Below are positions 1 through 7,143 of a DNA stretch of 28,230 nucleotides, in pieces. Within the stretch, counting starts at the first letter, position 1; every line of letters starts with the position of its first letter. The notes under the pieces are model-generated. The model was not told the origin of the DNA, made no database searches, and was given only the letters and a program-made list of their open reading frames with translations. Both the position numbers and the translations under genes were made by a program. This stretch comes from a virus: IMG/VR virus record IMGVR_UViG_3300042295_000068, positions 1-28,230 of that record; one strand, 5' to 3'.

Positions 1-2
1 AT

Positions 3-449
3 AAACTTGGTGCTGGCGAGTCCTTCGACTTCCGCGAGTTCCGCGATGCTAAGCACTTCCGCGATACATCTGAACCTATCGCGAAGGCAATTAATAAGTT
101 GATTGCCATTCACAAGAACGTCAAAGCAAAAGGCAGCAAGATGATTGTTATCACTGCTCGTGCTGACTTTGATGACCGTGACGTGTTCTTAGATACCTTC
201 CGCAAACAAGGCATTGACATTGACGATATCCACGTGCATCGCGCTGGTAATCTTAATGCTCCGAACTCTGCAGAAGGCAAGAAAATCTACATCAAACAAT
301 ATCTCGATACAGGCAAATACGCTCGTGTTCGCCTGTTCGATGATGCCGTATCAAATCTTGAAATGTTCAAGGGGCTTGCTAGAGAATACCCGAACATCAA
401 GTTTGAACCTTACCTCGCTCATCACGACGGAACGATGACGAAATATTAG
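3..449 (+). CDS. HAD-superfamily phosphatase-like protein (5' end outside window)
   Basis: The frame is open from the left edge, so the start and the first catalytic Asp motif lie upstream. The visible part shows HAD motif II as ITAR after a hydrophobic strand (MIVITARADF), a Lys in KIYIKQYL suitable for motif III, and an acidic motif IV in RLFDDAVSNL. These fit a small soluble HAD hydrolase acting on a phosphate ester; similar proteins occur in T4-like phages, and the phosphatase half of polynucleotide kinase is a distant alternative. The substrate cannot be told. The gene ends in TAG immediately before the promoter of the next gene, so it belongs to an upstream transcription unit. HAD membership is fairly sure from two motifs and fold pattern, but without motif I activity is unconfirmed. 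Confidence 0.65.
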   Translation, partial: KLGAGESFDFREFRDAKHFRDTSEPIAKAINKLIAIHKNVKAKGSKMIVITARADFDDRDVFLDTFRKQGIDIDDIHVHRAGNLNAPNSAEGKKIYIKQYLDTGKYARVRLFDDAVSNLEMFKGLAREYPNIKFEPYLAHHDGTMTKY

Positions 450-452
450 GGC

Positions 453-481
453 TTGACATTTCATTCGTTTTATAGTAGAAT
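453..481 (+). promoter_or_regulatory. Sigma70-like promoter P1
   Basis: TTGACA (453-458), 17 bp spacer, TAGAAT (476-481). It is preceded by AGGGC, as in P2 and P3. The spacer end and -10 read TATAGTAGAAT, resembling the doubled TATAG element of P4-P6. It lies 24 nt upstream of the start of the small exported protein, with an AAGGAG ribosome site in between. Confidence 0.7.
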
Positions 482-504
482 GGAATAATAGAAGGAGAAA
501 GTTG

Positions 505-855
505 ATGATTAAGAATATTGTTTCAAGTTTGATTGCTCTCGCTGTGGTCGCAACTCCTGTTGCTGCTGAAGCACGCAACCGTGATGGAAACGGTTGGGAA
601 CAAAGTCGGGGTGACCGCCAGCATAAGCGTTCGCGCATTAGCACTGGTGAGGCAATCGCTATCGGCGTAGGTGCCTTCATCCTTGGTGCTGCTACCAGCA
701 GCAATCGTCGAACCGACGAACGTGCGACCGACCGAGAAGTCTACGACCGTGAATATAATTATCACTATCGTCGTCCTGTCTGCCGTGAAATTTTTACCAG
801 CGGCGTAGACAGATATGGTGACTACTACGAAAAGCGCATCACTCGCTGTAATTAA
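505..855 (+). CDS. Small exported protein, unknown function
   Basis: Not recognised as a named family. The start is taken at ATG 505 because GGAG lies 7 nt upstream; the TTG at 502 is less likely. The N-terminus is a clear Sec signal peptide (Lys, then a run ending in VVATPVAAEA) with likely cleavage near AEA before Arg-Asn. The mature part is very rich in Arg, Asp and Tyr, contains one small hydrophobic Gly/Ala segment (AIAIGVGAFILGAA) that could insert in or associate with a membrane, and ends with two cysteines about 23 residues apart that could form a periplasmic disulfide. It is a single-gene unit between promoters P1 and P2. An envelope-modifying or superinfection-related role is possible but is only inference from export and early-type promoter. 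Confidence 0.7.
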   Translation: MIKNIVSSLIALAVVATPVAAEARNRDGNGWEQSRGDRQHKRSRISTGEAIAIGVGAFILGAATSSNRRTDERATDREVYDREYNYHYRRPVCREIFTSGVDRYGDYYEKRITRCN

Positions 856-880
856 TTTATCCTGAAAGTAATTTTAGGGC

Positions 881-909
881 TTGACTTTTGCCTCGTTTCG
901 AGGTAGAAT
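881..909 (+). promoter_or_regulatory. Sigma70-like promoter P2 with palindromic spacer
   Basis: TTGACT (881-886), 17 bp spacer, TAGAAT (904-909). The last 13 bases of the spacer (891-903) form a perfect inverted repeat, CCTCG-TTT-CGAGG, sitting exactly between -35 and -10, a natural operator position. The CGTTTCGRGGTA stretch recurs in P3. The 5' leader contains ATTGATGAGG, whose GATGAGG is the ribosome site for the next ATG. Confidence 0.75.
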
Positions 910-936
910 GAAATATATTAATTGATGAGGTTCGTG

Positions 937-3189
937 ATGTCTATTTCCCATAAGTCTACCCTTGCTAAATTGCTCGCAACTGAGAACCTTCGGATTGAAC
1001 ACCAGAAGGTTCCGACCGCGATGTTCGACCTGAAGAACCGCACCCTTATCCTCCCTATCTGGAAAGATATGTCGACCGACCTTTATGACCTGCTTATCGG
1101 TCATGAGGTTGGTCATGCATTGTTCACACCTGCTAAGGGTTGGCATGGTGAGATTGATGCTCGTGGTATGGGTATCAAGTCTTTCCTCAACGTTCTTGAA
1201 GATGCTCGTATCGAGCGCAAGATTAAGGACAAGTTTCCTGGTATCCGCAAGAACTTCTTCGCTGGTTACCAGGAACTGTTTGACAACAACTTCTTCGGCG
1301 TTAAGGGATATGACCTCAACAAGTTGCGCCTCATTGACCGTATCAACCTGCATTACAAGGTTGGTTCCTTGCTTGCTGCTCCCTTCAGCGACGATGAGCG
1401 TAAGTATCTTGCTCGCGTTGATGCGCTGGAAACATGGGATGATGTTGCTGCGCTCGCAGTAGAACTCTACGAACTCGCCAAGTCTGAACCTGAGTATGAC
1501 TTTGATTCGTCAACATTCATGGGTGAAATGATGGAAACATCAGGCGACGATGATGCTGCTGGTGATGTTGATAAGTGGATTTCAGAAATGGATTCTGACC
1601 AGTCAACTGGCGATAGTGCTGCCGATAGCGATGGCGAAACTGCTGATAAACCTGCCGATGATGCTGATGCTGATTCTGGCAAGAATGCTGCTGGTGATAC
1701 CGAATCTGACGGTGACTCTGGTGAAGACGATGCTGGTAAACCTAATACTGGTGTGAAACTTCCAGGTTCGAACGATGTGCCAACCTTCGATGAAGACCCT
1801 ATTTCTATCACTGATCAAATGTTCCGCGAGAAGGAAGAAGAATTCATTGACTCGAAGTCGCGTCCATATGCTTACGGTATTCTCCGCAAGGTTGAACTCA
1901 AGGATTATGTCATTCCTATGGATTGGGTTGTCGATAACATGCGCCCTTCCGTATACACTGATCGCTGGTTGACAAAACCAGTTGACTACGACACGACTGC
2001 CAACGAAGTTTATTCTGACTTCCGCAGCAAGAACCAGAAGTATATCAACCTGATGGTTCAGGAATTTGAAATGCGTCGTCGCGCTTCTCAGTTCGCTCGT
2101 GCGCAGGTTGCTAAGACTGGTCGTCTAGACGTTGACCGTGTGTGGGCGCATAAAATCAGCGAAGATTTGTTTGCTCGTAACACAGTTGTTCCTGATGGTA
2201 AAAACCATGGTATGCTTTTGTTCCTCGACATGTCTGGTTCAATGGCATCAAACATGCGTGGTACGATTGAGCAGTTGGTAACTCTTATGATGTTCTGCCG
2301 TAAGGTTCGTATTCCGTTTGAAGTCTATGGTTTCACTAACAACGGTATGATCATTGACAGTTTCCCTCAAGGAAATGAAATGCGCGACCGTCGCGATGCT
2401 GCGGCAAAAACAAGCGACAAAGAACTTGTCATTGGCGACAACTCGTTCAGTCTGCTGCAGTTCCTTTCCGATAATTGTTCTTCTGGTAAGTTTAATGAGG
2501 TGGTTCGCAACCTTCTTATGTGTGGCATGGGATATGATTATCGTATGCGTCGCAAGAATTCAGAAAAATTTTTCCGCAATTCTAATATCATGGGTCTAGC
2601 ATCGACTCCTCTTGAGGAATCAATCATGGTTGCTCGTTCGATTGCTGATAAGTTTCGCGCCAAGAATCGCGTTGAAGTTTTGAATACCATCTTCCTGACT
2701 GATGGTGATGGCGATGGTAACATCAGCATCCAAGGTTCGCGTTACAGTGCGAACCATGTAAATATCACCGATTCCACCACTGGTGCTGTTACGACCGTTA
2801 AGTATGATGATAACAATTCTTACCAGATGCAAACTGCACTCCTCAACCTGTATCAGAAGGCAACTGGTTCGCGGACTATTAACTTCTTCATCGCCAGTTA
2901 CGCAGGATCTCATGCTAAGTGGACTGCGAAACGTATGCATAACTCTGGTGAAGATTTCGATGCGAAGTGGAAGGAAGAATGGAAGCAAAAGTATTTCCAC
3001 ACTAAAAATTCTTTCGGTTACAATGACCGCTTCCTGATTCCAGGTGGCGAAGACTTGAGCATCGATGGAGATGTTCTGGAAGCAGAAGATAATTCTCCTA
3101 AGAAACTTCGCCAAGCATTCAAGAAGTTTCAGAACAAAAAGCAGACCAATCGTGTTCTGCTGAACAAGATGATTCAAGCAGTTGCTTGA
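937..3189 (+). CDS. CobT-like VWA-domain protein with HExxH metalloprotease motif
   Basis: A 750-residue soluble protein. ATG 937 is chosen because GATGAGG lies 6 nt upstream; in-frame TTG 922 and ATG 925 overlap that ribosome site. The N-terminal domain has HEVGHALF (HEVGH at residues 56-60) followed by LEDARIERK near residue 88, the arrangement of a zinc metallopeptidase with a downstream Glu ligand. A low-complexity acidic linker rich in Asp, Ser and Gly spans about residues 190-280. The C-terminal half is a von Willebrand A domain with the MIDAS motif DMSGS (431-435). VWA proteins of this type work with MoxR/CobS AAA+ ATPases, and such an ATPase is encoded next. In bacteria CobS/CobT belong to cobaltochelatase; phage copies may instead remodel or process proteins. 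The family call is good, the biochemical role unknown. Confidence 0.8.
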   Translation: MSISHKSTLAKLLATENLRIEHQKVPTAMFDLKNRTLILPIWKDMSTDLYDLLIGHEVGHALFTPAKGWHGEIDARGMGIKSFLNVLEDARIERKIKDKFPGIRKNFFAGYQELFDNNFFGVKGYDLNKLRLIDRINLHYKVGSLLAAPFSDDERKYLARVDALETWDDVAALAVELYELAKSEPEYDFDSSTFMGEMMETSGDDDAAGDVDKWISEMDSDQSTGDSAADSDGETADKPADDADADSGKNAAGDTESDGDSGEDDAGKPNTGVKLPGSNDVPTFDEDPISITDQMFREKEEEFIDSKSRPYAYGILRKVELKDYVIPMDWVVDNMRPSVYTDRWLTKPVDYDTTANEVYSDFRSKNQKYINLMVQEFEMRRRASQFARAQVAKTGRLDVDRVWAHKISEDLFARNTVVPDGKNHGMLLFLDMSGSMASNMRGTIEQLVTLMMFCRKVRIPFEVYGFTNNGMIIDSFPQGNEMRDRRDAAAKTSDKELVIGDNSFSLLQFLSDNCSSGKFNEVVRNLLMCGMGYDYRMRRKNSEKFFRNSNIMGLASTPLEESIMVARSIADKFRAKNRVEVLNTIFLTDGDGDGNISIQGSRYSANHVNITDSTTGAVTTVKYDDNNSYQMQTALLNLYQKATGSRTINFFIASYAGSHAKWTAKRMHNSGEDFDAKWKEEWKQKYFHTKNSFGYNDRFLIPGGEDLSIDGDVLEAEDNSPKKLRQAFKKFQNKKQTNRVLLNKMIQAVA

Positions 3190-3198
3190 AAATAATTA

Positions 3199-3242
3199 CC
3201 CCGAAACGAAAGAAAGGGCTTGACTTTTTCCACGTTTCGGGG
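3199..3242. repeat. 10-bp inverted repeat flanking the P3 -35 box
   Basis: CCCCGAAACG (3199-3208) and its exact complement CGTTTCGGGG (3233-3242) bracket the -35 of P3; the right arm fills the spacer up to the -10. It could be a two-site operator or, in read-through RNA, a hairpin that attenuates transcription from upstream. The right arm shares CGTTTCGRGG with P2. Confidence 0.7.
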
Positions 3243-3248
3243 TATAGT
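3220..3248 (+). promoter_or_regulatory. Sigma70-like promoter P3
   Basis: TTGACT (3220-3225), 17 bp spacer, TATAGT (3243-3248), preceded by AAGGGC. It drives the AAA+ ATPase gene starting at 3289. The leader carries TTGATTGATGA, as in P2 and P5. Confidence 0.75.
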
Positions 3249-3288
3249 GGTTATATTGATTGATGATGTGATGTGAGGATTTTTTATT

Positions 3289-4428
3289 ATGATGAACCGT
3301 GATGCTTTAGTTGAGTACCTTTCCAACAACAACACCAACGGTGGTGTTTTCCGTAAACGCGACGTTGTCGCCGCTGCCGAATCGCTCGGTATGAAATATC
3401 CTGGTTGGATTTTTCAGCGCGACCGTATGATCAAGCGTGGTACGTATGACTTGTCGCCGCTGATGGCAGGTGTGTCTACCCCTGTTGCACAAATCCCTGT
3501 CGCTGCCCCTAAGATGGTTATCCAACCTAAGTTGCAGACTGTGGTTGACAACCTTGTTCCGACGGTTGACCCAACCTATGTTCCGTTTGGTTTCTATAAA
3601 GATCTGACGAAGGTTCTGAAGTCGTTGAACTTCTATCCGACGTTCATCTCTGGTCTTTCTGGTAACGGTAAGACCACCATGGTTGAACAGGCATGCGCTA
3701 AGTTGAAGCGCGAATGTCTGCGTGTCAACATCTCGATTGAAACTGATGAAGATGACCTGATTGGCGGTAACACCCTCGTCGACGGTAACGTTGTTTATCG
3801 CGAAGGTCCAGTTCTCACTGCTATGAAGCGTGGTGCTATTCTCATCCTTGACGAAATCGACCGTGGTTCGAACAAGATGATGTGCCTTCAGGCAATTCTT
3901 GAAGGTAAACCATACTTCAACAAAAAGACTGGCGAGACCGTTCACCCGAAACGAGGTTTCAACATCATCGCCACTGCTAACACCAAGGGTAAGGGTTCAG
4001 ACGACGGTAAGTTTATGTCTGCTCAGATTCTTGACGATGCGTTTCTTGAGCGTTTCGCCATCACTGTTGAGCAGGAATATCCTTCGCTGAAGATTGAGAA
4101 ACAAATTATTCTCAACAAGATGGAAAAGGTCAACAGTGTTGATGACGAATTCGCTGACAAGTTGGTAACTTGGGCGGATATTATCCGTAAGACCTTCTAT
4201 GAAGGTGGTGTCGAAGAACTTATCTCGACTCGTCGTCTCGAGCACATCGTAAATGCTTTCGCTATGTTCGGTTCGCGCCCTAAAGCAATCGAACTCTGTG
4301 TCAATCGCTTCGACTCTGACACCAAGAGTGCTTTCCTAGACCTCTATAAGAAGGTCGACGATGGCACCAATGATGTAGTTGAAAATGATGACGCATATTT
4401 CAACCAAATGGAAGAAGTACCATTCTAA
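3289..4428 (+). CDS. cobS: CobS-like AAA+ ATPase (MoxR group)
   Basis: A 379-residue AAA+ ATPase. Walker A is GLSGNGKT (residues 122-129), Walker B is ILILDEID near residue 190, and a C-terminal TRRLEHIV segment provides the Arg-rich sensor region. It matches the CobS-like ATPase conserved in T4-like cyanophages and related marine phages. Bacterial CobS forms a ring that powers metal insertion with the VWA subunit CobT; the neighbouring VWA protein here makes the pair complete. The N-terminal 100 residues are a small helical region plus a Pro/Val-rich linker. GAGGA 9 nt upstream supports ATG 3289; the adjacent ATG at 3292 would be less well placed. It has its own promoter P3, of the same subclass as P2. 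The ATPase call is certain; the phage role is not. Confidence 0.88.
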   Translation: MMNRDALVEYLSNNNTNGGVFRKRDVVAAAESLGMKYPGWIFQRDRMIKRGTYDLSPLMAGVSTPVAQIPVAAPKMVIQPKLQTVVDNLVPTVDPTYVPFGFYKDLTKVLKSLNFYPTFISGLSGNGKTTMVEQACAKLKRECLRVNISIETDEDDLIGGNTLVDGNVVYREGPVLTAMKRGAILILDEIDRGSNKMMCLQAILEGKPYFNKKTGETVHPKRGFNIIATANTKGKGSDDGKFMSAQILDDAFLERFAITVEQEYPSLKIEKQIILNKMEKVNSVDDEFADKLVTWADIIRKTFYEGGVEELISTRRLEHIVNAFAMFGSRPKAIELCVNRFDSDTKSAFLDLYKKVDDGTNDVVENDDAYFNQMEEVPF

Positions 4429-4437
4429 GGAGACATA

Positions 4438-4956
4438 ATGACAATTAATTACAAGTATGATGAGGGTGATCTCCTTCGGGAGATTACCCAGTATATTGAT
4501 GCCACCTATGGTGAGCATTACTCACAGAATCAATATCAGGCAACCGAGTTTATTATCGACGGTGGTCATGGTATTGGTTTTACCGTGGGGAATATCCTAA
4601 AGTATGCCCAACGTTATGGTCACAAGGGAACACCTGAAGACTGGCGTAAGGATTTGTTGAAGGTCATTCACTATGCAATCATTGCGATGCATGTGCACGA
4701 CAAGGAACAACAGATTAGTATACCCGAAAAATCTGAAAAAGTCAATACTAAAGTCTATGAATTGAAGACATCCTTGTCGCTTTCAGATACTATTAATATC
4801 AACCCAGAATATACGTTTCCCAAGACGAGTCTGGGAACAGGCGAATGGAACTATGATAACATGGGAACCACTTCTCTATTGACTTCCGACACTATTCCAG
4901 GTATAATTGATTTTACTGCAGAAAACAGTAAGAAAACTAAAAAGAAAAAGGACTAA
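4438..4956 (+). CDS. DUF3310-like protein
   Basis: A 172-residue cytosolic protein. The first 100 residues, with IDGGHGIGFTVGNILKYAQR and then EDWRKDLLKVIHYA, resemble the DUF3310 family (sometimes annotated as phage nucleotide kinase), a helical domain with a conserved NxxKYxxR core. No Walker A motif is present, so kinase activity is not supported by the sequence. The last 70 residues are Ser/Thr/Asn-rich without an evident fold and end in a Lys cluster. AGGAG overlaps the end of the preceding gene and sits 6 nt before the ATG, so it is co-transcribed with the AAA+ gene and leads into the clamp gene. The family call is tentative. Confidence 0.55.
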   Translation: MTINYKYDEGDLLREITQYIDATYGEHYSQNQYQATEFIIDGGHGIGFTVGNILKYAQRYGHKGTPEDWRKDLLKVIHYAIIAMHVHDKEQQISIPEKSEKVNTKVYELKTSLSLSDTININPEYTFPKTSLGTGEWNYDNMGTTSLLTSDTIPGIIDFTAENSKKTKKKKD

Positions 4957-4962
4957 TATATT

Positions 4963-5622
4963 ATGAAGATTTCATCCGAAACACTTGCGCTTCTCAAGAA
5001 CTTTGCAAGTATCAATACCAATATTCTTGTTCGTCAGGGGAATGTTCTTTCCACTGTCAGTGCAGGTAAGAATATCCTCTCTCGCGCAACAGTCTCAGAA
5101 ACTTTCGACCGTGAGTTTGCGGTATATGACTTGAACAACTTCCTTGCGTTGCTGAGTCTTTGGGAAAACCCTGAGATTGACTTTGAAGAAACAGGTATGT
5201 TCCTTCGTGAAGGTAAGTCTGAGTTCGAGTATGGTTATGCTGATCCCAGCGTAGTTACTGCTGCTCCAGATAAGACTCTCGAGATTGATCCATTCTTCGA
5301 CTTCACTCTATCCGCCGCTGACATCAGCATGGTGCAGAAGGCAGCGAACGTTCTCTCTGCTCCAACCATGAGTATTGTTTCTAAGGATGGTAAGGTTACT
5401 CTCAGCGTCAGCGACCCGAGCAATCCACGTGCGAATGCGTATCGTAAGGAACTGACTACAACTGATGTTGGTGACTTTGATTGCCGACTCAAGGTTGAGA
5501 ATCTGAAGGTCATTACAGATGACTATACTGTTGCTCTCGGTCGCAAGAAAGCAATGCACTTCAAGCATGGAACCAAGAACCTTGAGTATTGGTTGGCAAT
5601 GGAACCATCGTCAGTAGTTTAA
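4963..5622 (+). CDS. 45: Sliding clamp, DNA polymerase accessory protein gp45
   Basis: This 219-residue protein (T4 gp45 is 228) starts MKISSETLALLKNFASIN, closely matching the T4 clamp N-terminus, and contains YDLNNFLALLSL and ADPSVV where T4 has YDLNGFLGILSL and ADPSTV. The trimeric ring tethers DNA polymerase to the template and, in T4, also activates late transcription by linking RNA polymerase to the gp33/gp55 co-activator and sigma factor. That second role is relevant because TATAAATA late boxes occur later in this window. It begins 6 nt after the preceding stop and heads the replication cluster. Length and both repeated clamp domains appear complete. Identification is by direct recall of the T4 sequence. 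Confidence 0.93.
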   Translation: MKISSETLALLKNFASINTNILVRQGNVLSTVSAGKNILSRATVSETFDREFAVYDLNNFLALLSLWENPEIDFEETGMFLREGKSEFEYGYADPSVVTAAPDKTLEIDPFFDFTLSAADISMVQKAANVLSAPTMSIVSKDGKVTLSVSDPSNPRANAYRKELTTTDVGDFDCRLKVENLKVITDDYTVALGRKKAMHFKHGTKNLEYWLAMEPSSVV

Positions 5623-5635
5623 TTGGAGATTTTTT

Positions 5636-5818
5636 ATGGACAAGTTAGAAATTTCGTTTAGTTCGCGTGTACCTTATAACAGTGATGATGAACATCTTAA
5701 TCGCTCGACGAGTATGGATTTCGATTTAGATCTCAGTAATCCAGAAGAAGTTGTTCGTCAGTTTAATAAGTTTCTGCGTCTGAATGACATTGACATTATT
5801 GTATCTGGAGTGGAATAA
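5636..5818 (+). CDS. Small acidic protein, unknown
   Basis: A 60-residue acidic protein with no recognised family, no signal peptide and no membrane segment. It is Ser/Asp-rich in the first half; the second half (EEVVRQFNKFLRLNDIDIIV) looks like one helix followed by a strand. GGAG 8 nt upstream of the ATG and tight packing (13 nt after gp45, 3 nt before the peroxiredoxin gene) support it as a real gene of the clamp operon. In T4 the gene after 45 is rpbA, but this protein is half that length and no resemblance is visible, so that name is not used. Confidence 0.6.
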   Translation: MDKLEISFSSRVPYNSDDEHLNRSTSMDFDLDLSNPEEVVRQFNKFLRLNDIDIIVSGVE

Positions 5819-5821
5819 ACT

Positions 5822-6409
5822 ATGGCAGAGAAGTTTAAATTTAAAAATAAGTGGGACGACGACACACGCGAAGAGGAACTGCCTGAGATTGTTCCTGCCG
5901 TAGTCTTCAAGACCCGTGTCCGCGATGACTCGATTGAAGGTCCAAACCCATTTCGTTGGGAAGATAAGACAACCTATGATTACTTTGCAGGTAAGCGTGT
6001 AGTTCTGTTCTCTCTTCCTGGTGCATTTACTCCAACATGTTCGACATACCAGTTGCCTGGATTTGAAAAGAACTTTGCTGAGTTTAAGGCACTTGGTATC
6101 AAGGACATCTACTGTGTATCTGTCAATGATGCCTTCGTCATGAATTGTTGGGCAAAGGATCAGAAGATCAAGAAGGTCAAGATGATTCCTGATGGTTCGT
6201 GTAAGTTTACCGATGCAATGAAGATGGATGTTCACAAGGACAATCTTGGATTTGGTGTTCGCTCGTGGCGGTATGCATGTGTTGTGAATAACGGTCAGAT
6301 TGAGAAGTGGTTCATTGAAGGTGATGTTGTCGAGGACAACTGTGCCGACGATCCTTATGGTGTCACTTCACCAGAAAATATCCTTGACTGGTTGCGCAAC
6401 AACTCATGA
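5822..6409 (+). CDS. Peroxiredoxin (AhpC/TSA, Prx5-like)
   Basis: A 195-residue thiol peroxidase. The strand VVLFSLPGAFTPTCS carries the Prx5-type active site PGAFTPTC with peroxidatic Cys73, followed by YQLPGFEKN, as in Prx5 and Prx-glutaredoxin hybrids. The conserved active-site Arg is probably in GFGVRSWRYA. It would reduce H2O2 or organic peroxides in the cytoplasm, taking electrons from host glutaredoxin or thioredoxin, since no fused glutaredoxin domain is present. A charged extension of about 50 residues precedes the thioredoxin fold and is unusual. The gene sits between clamp and clamp-loader genes, where T4 has none, and overlaps the next gene by ATGA. It is best seen as an auxiliary stress gene; the fold call is strong. 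Confidence 0.88.
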   Translation: MAEKFKFKNKWDDDTREEELPEIVPAVVFKTRVRDDSIEGPNPFRWEDKTTYDYFAGKRVVLFSLPGAFTPTCSTYQLPGFEKNFAEFKALGIKDIYCVSVNDAFVMNCWAKDQKIKKVKMIPDGSCKFTDAMKMDVHKDNLGFGVRSWRYACVVNNGQIEKWFIEGDVVEDNCADDPYGVTSPENILDWLRNNS

Positions 6410-7143
6410 AGGTGTTAATTACTGGGTGGGAAGGTTTTATCGGACGGAATGCTTTACGCATTCTGTCCGACTCCTTCGAGATGATTCCGTATGAGGGAGA
6501 TATCCGAGAGTTTAAAATCTCTGAATATTACGGAGCAGTCCTGCATCTTGCCGCACTAGCAGGTGTGCGCAAGAGTTGGTTAGACCCTGTAGAATATTGG
6601 GATGTGAACGTTAAAGGATCGATGCAAGTCTTTTCCGAATGCGAGCGTCTCAATCTTCGTTGTGTCTATGCTTCCTCGTCTTCAATATATGAGTGGTGGC
6701 AGAATCCATATGCTACTACAAAGAAGGCAATGGAAGAAATTGCTCCAAAATATTCTGTAGGAATGCGATTTCACACTGTCTATGGACCTGACTCCCGTCC
6801 CGATATGTTCTACGACATGATGCTCAATGACAAGATTGAGTATCTTACTGATCATAAACGCGACTGGACTCATGTTGAAGATGTTGTTTCAGCGATGAGA
6901 ATTATATTGACAGATACCCGTATTCAGGGTAAGATGGATATTGGGACAGGTAATCCTGTCTCTGTTATTGATGTTGCTCGTGAATTTGGATACCGTGATG
7001 TTCCTATTCGTGAAGTAACTGGTGAACGAATTGTCACACATGCTGACAATTCACAATTGAGAAACTTGGGATGGACTCCCAAGTATAACATTATGGAAGA
7101 AGTGAAAAATGAACGTATCAAAAGAACAGTTCCTCTGGGTTGA
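6406..7143 (+). CDS. NAD-dependent epimerase/dehydratase (extended SDR)
   Basis: A 245-residue Rossmann protein. The dinucleotide-binding motif is TGWEGFIG (residues 6-13), the catalytic Ser lies in ASSSSIYE, and the Tyr/Lys pair is YATTK (102-106), all typical of nucleotide-sugar epimerases and dehydratases. At 245 residues it is shorter than UDP-glucose epimerases (about 330), mostly through a reduced C-terminal substrate domain. The substrate cannot be deduced; a sugar nucleotide used by the glycosyltransferase at 16761 is one possibility. The start ATG overlaps the preceding TGA (ATGA), and the 3' end overlaps the gp44 start by 35 nt, so translation of the three genes is probably coupled. 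It is an insertion relative to the T4 order 45-44. Confidence 0.85.
   Translation: MKVLITGWEGFIGRNALRILSDSFEMIPYEGDIREFKISEYYGAVLHLAALAGVRKSWLDPVEYWDVNVKGSMQVFSECERLNLRCVYASSSSIYEWWQNPYATTKKAMEEIAPKYSVGMRFHTVYGPDSRPDMFYDMMLNDKIEYLTDHKRDWTHVEDVVSAMRIILTDTRIQGKMDIGTGNPVSVIDVAREFGYRDVPIREVTGERIVTHADNSQLRNLGWTPKYNIMEEVKNERIKRTVPLG

Noticed and set aside
2620-3177. Long open frame on the minus strand opposite the VWA gene
   Set aside because: Shadow of a strongly conserved + gene; no ribosome site, promoter or recognisable motif.
3307-3945. Long minus-strand open frame opposite the AAA+ gene
   Set aside because: The + strand encodes Walker A and B here; the antisense protein has no family features.
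5636-5818. Assignment of the gene after 45 as rpbA
   Set aside because: Only the position agrees; length is half of T4 RpbA and no sequence resemblance is visible.
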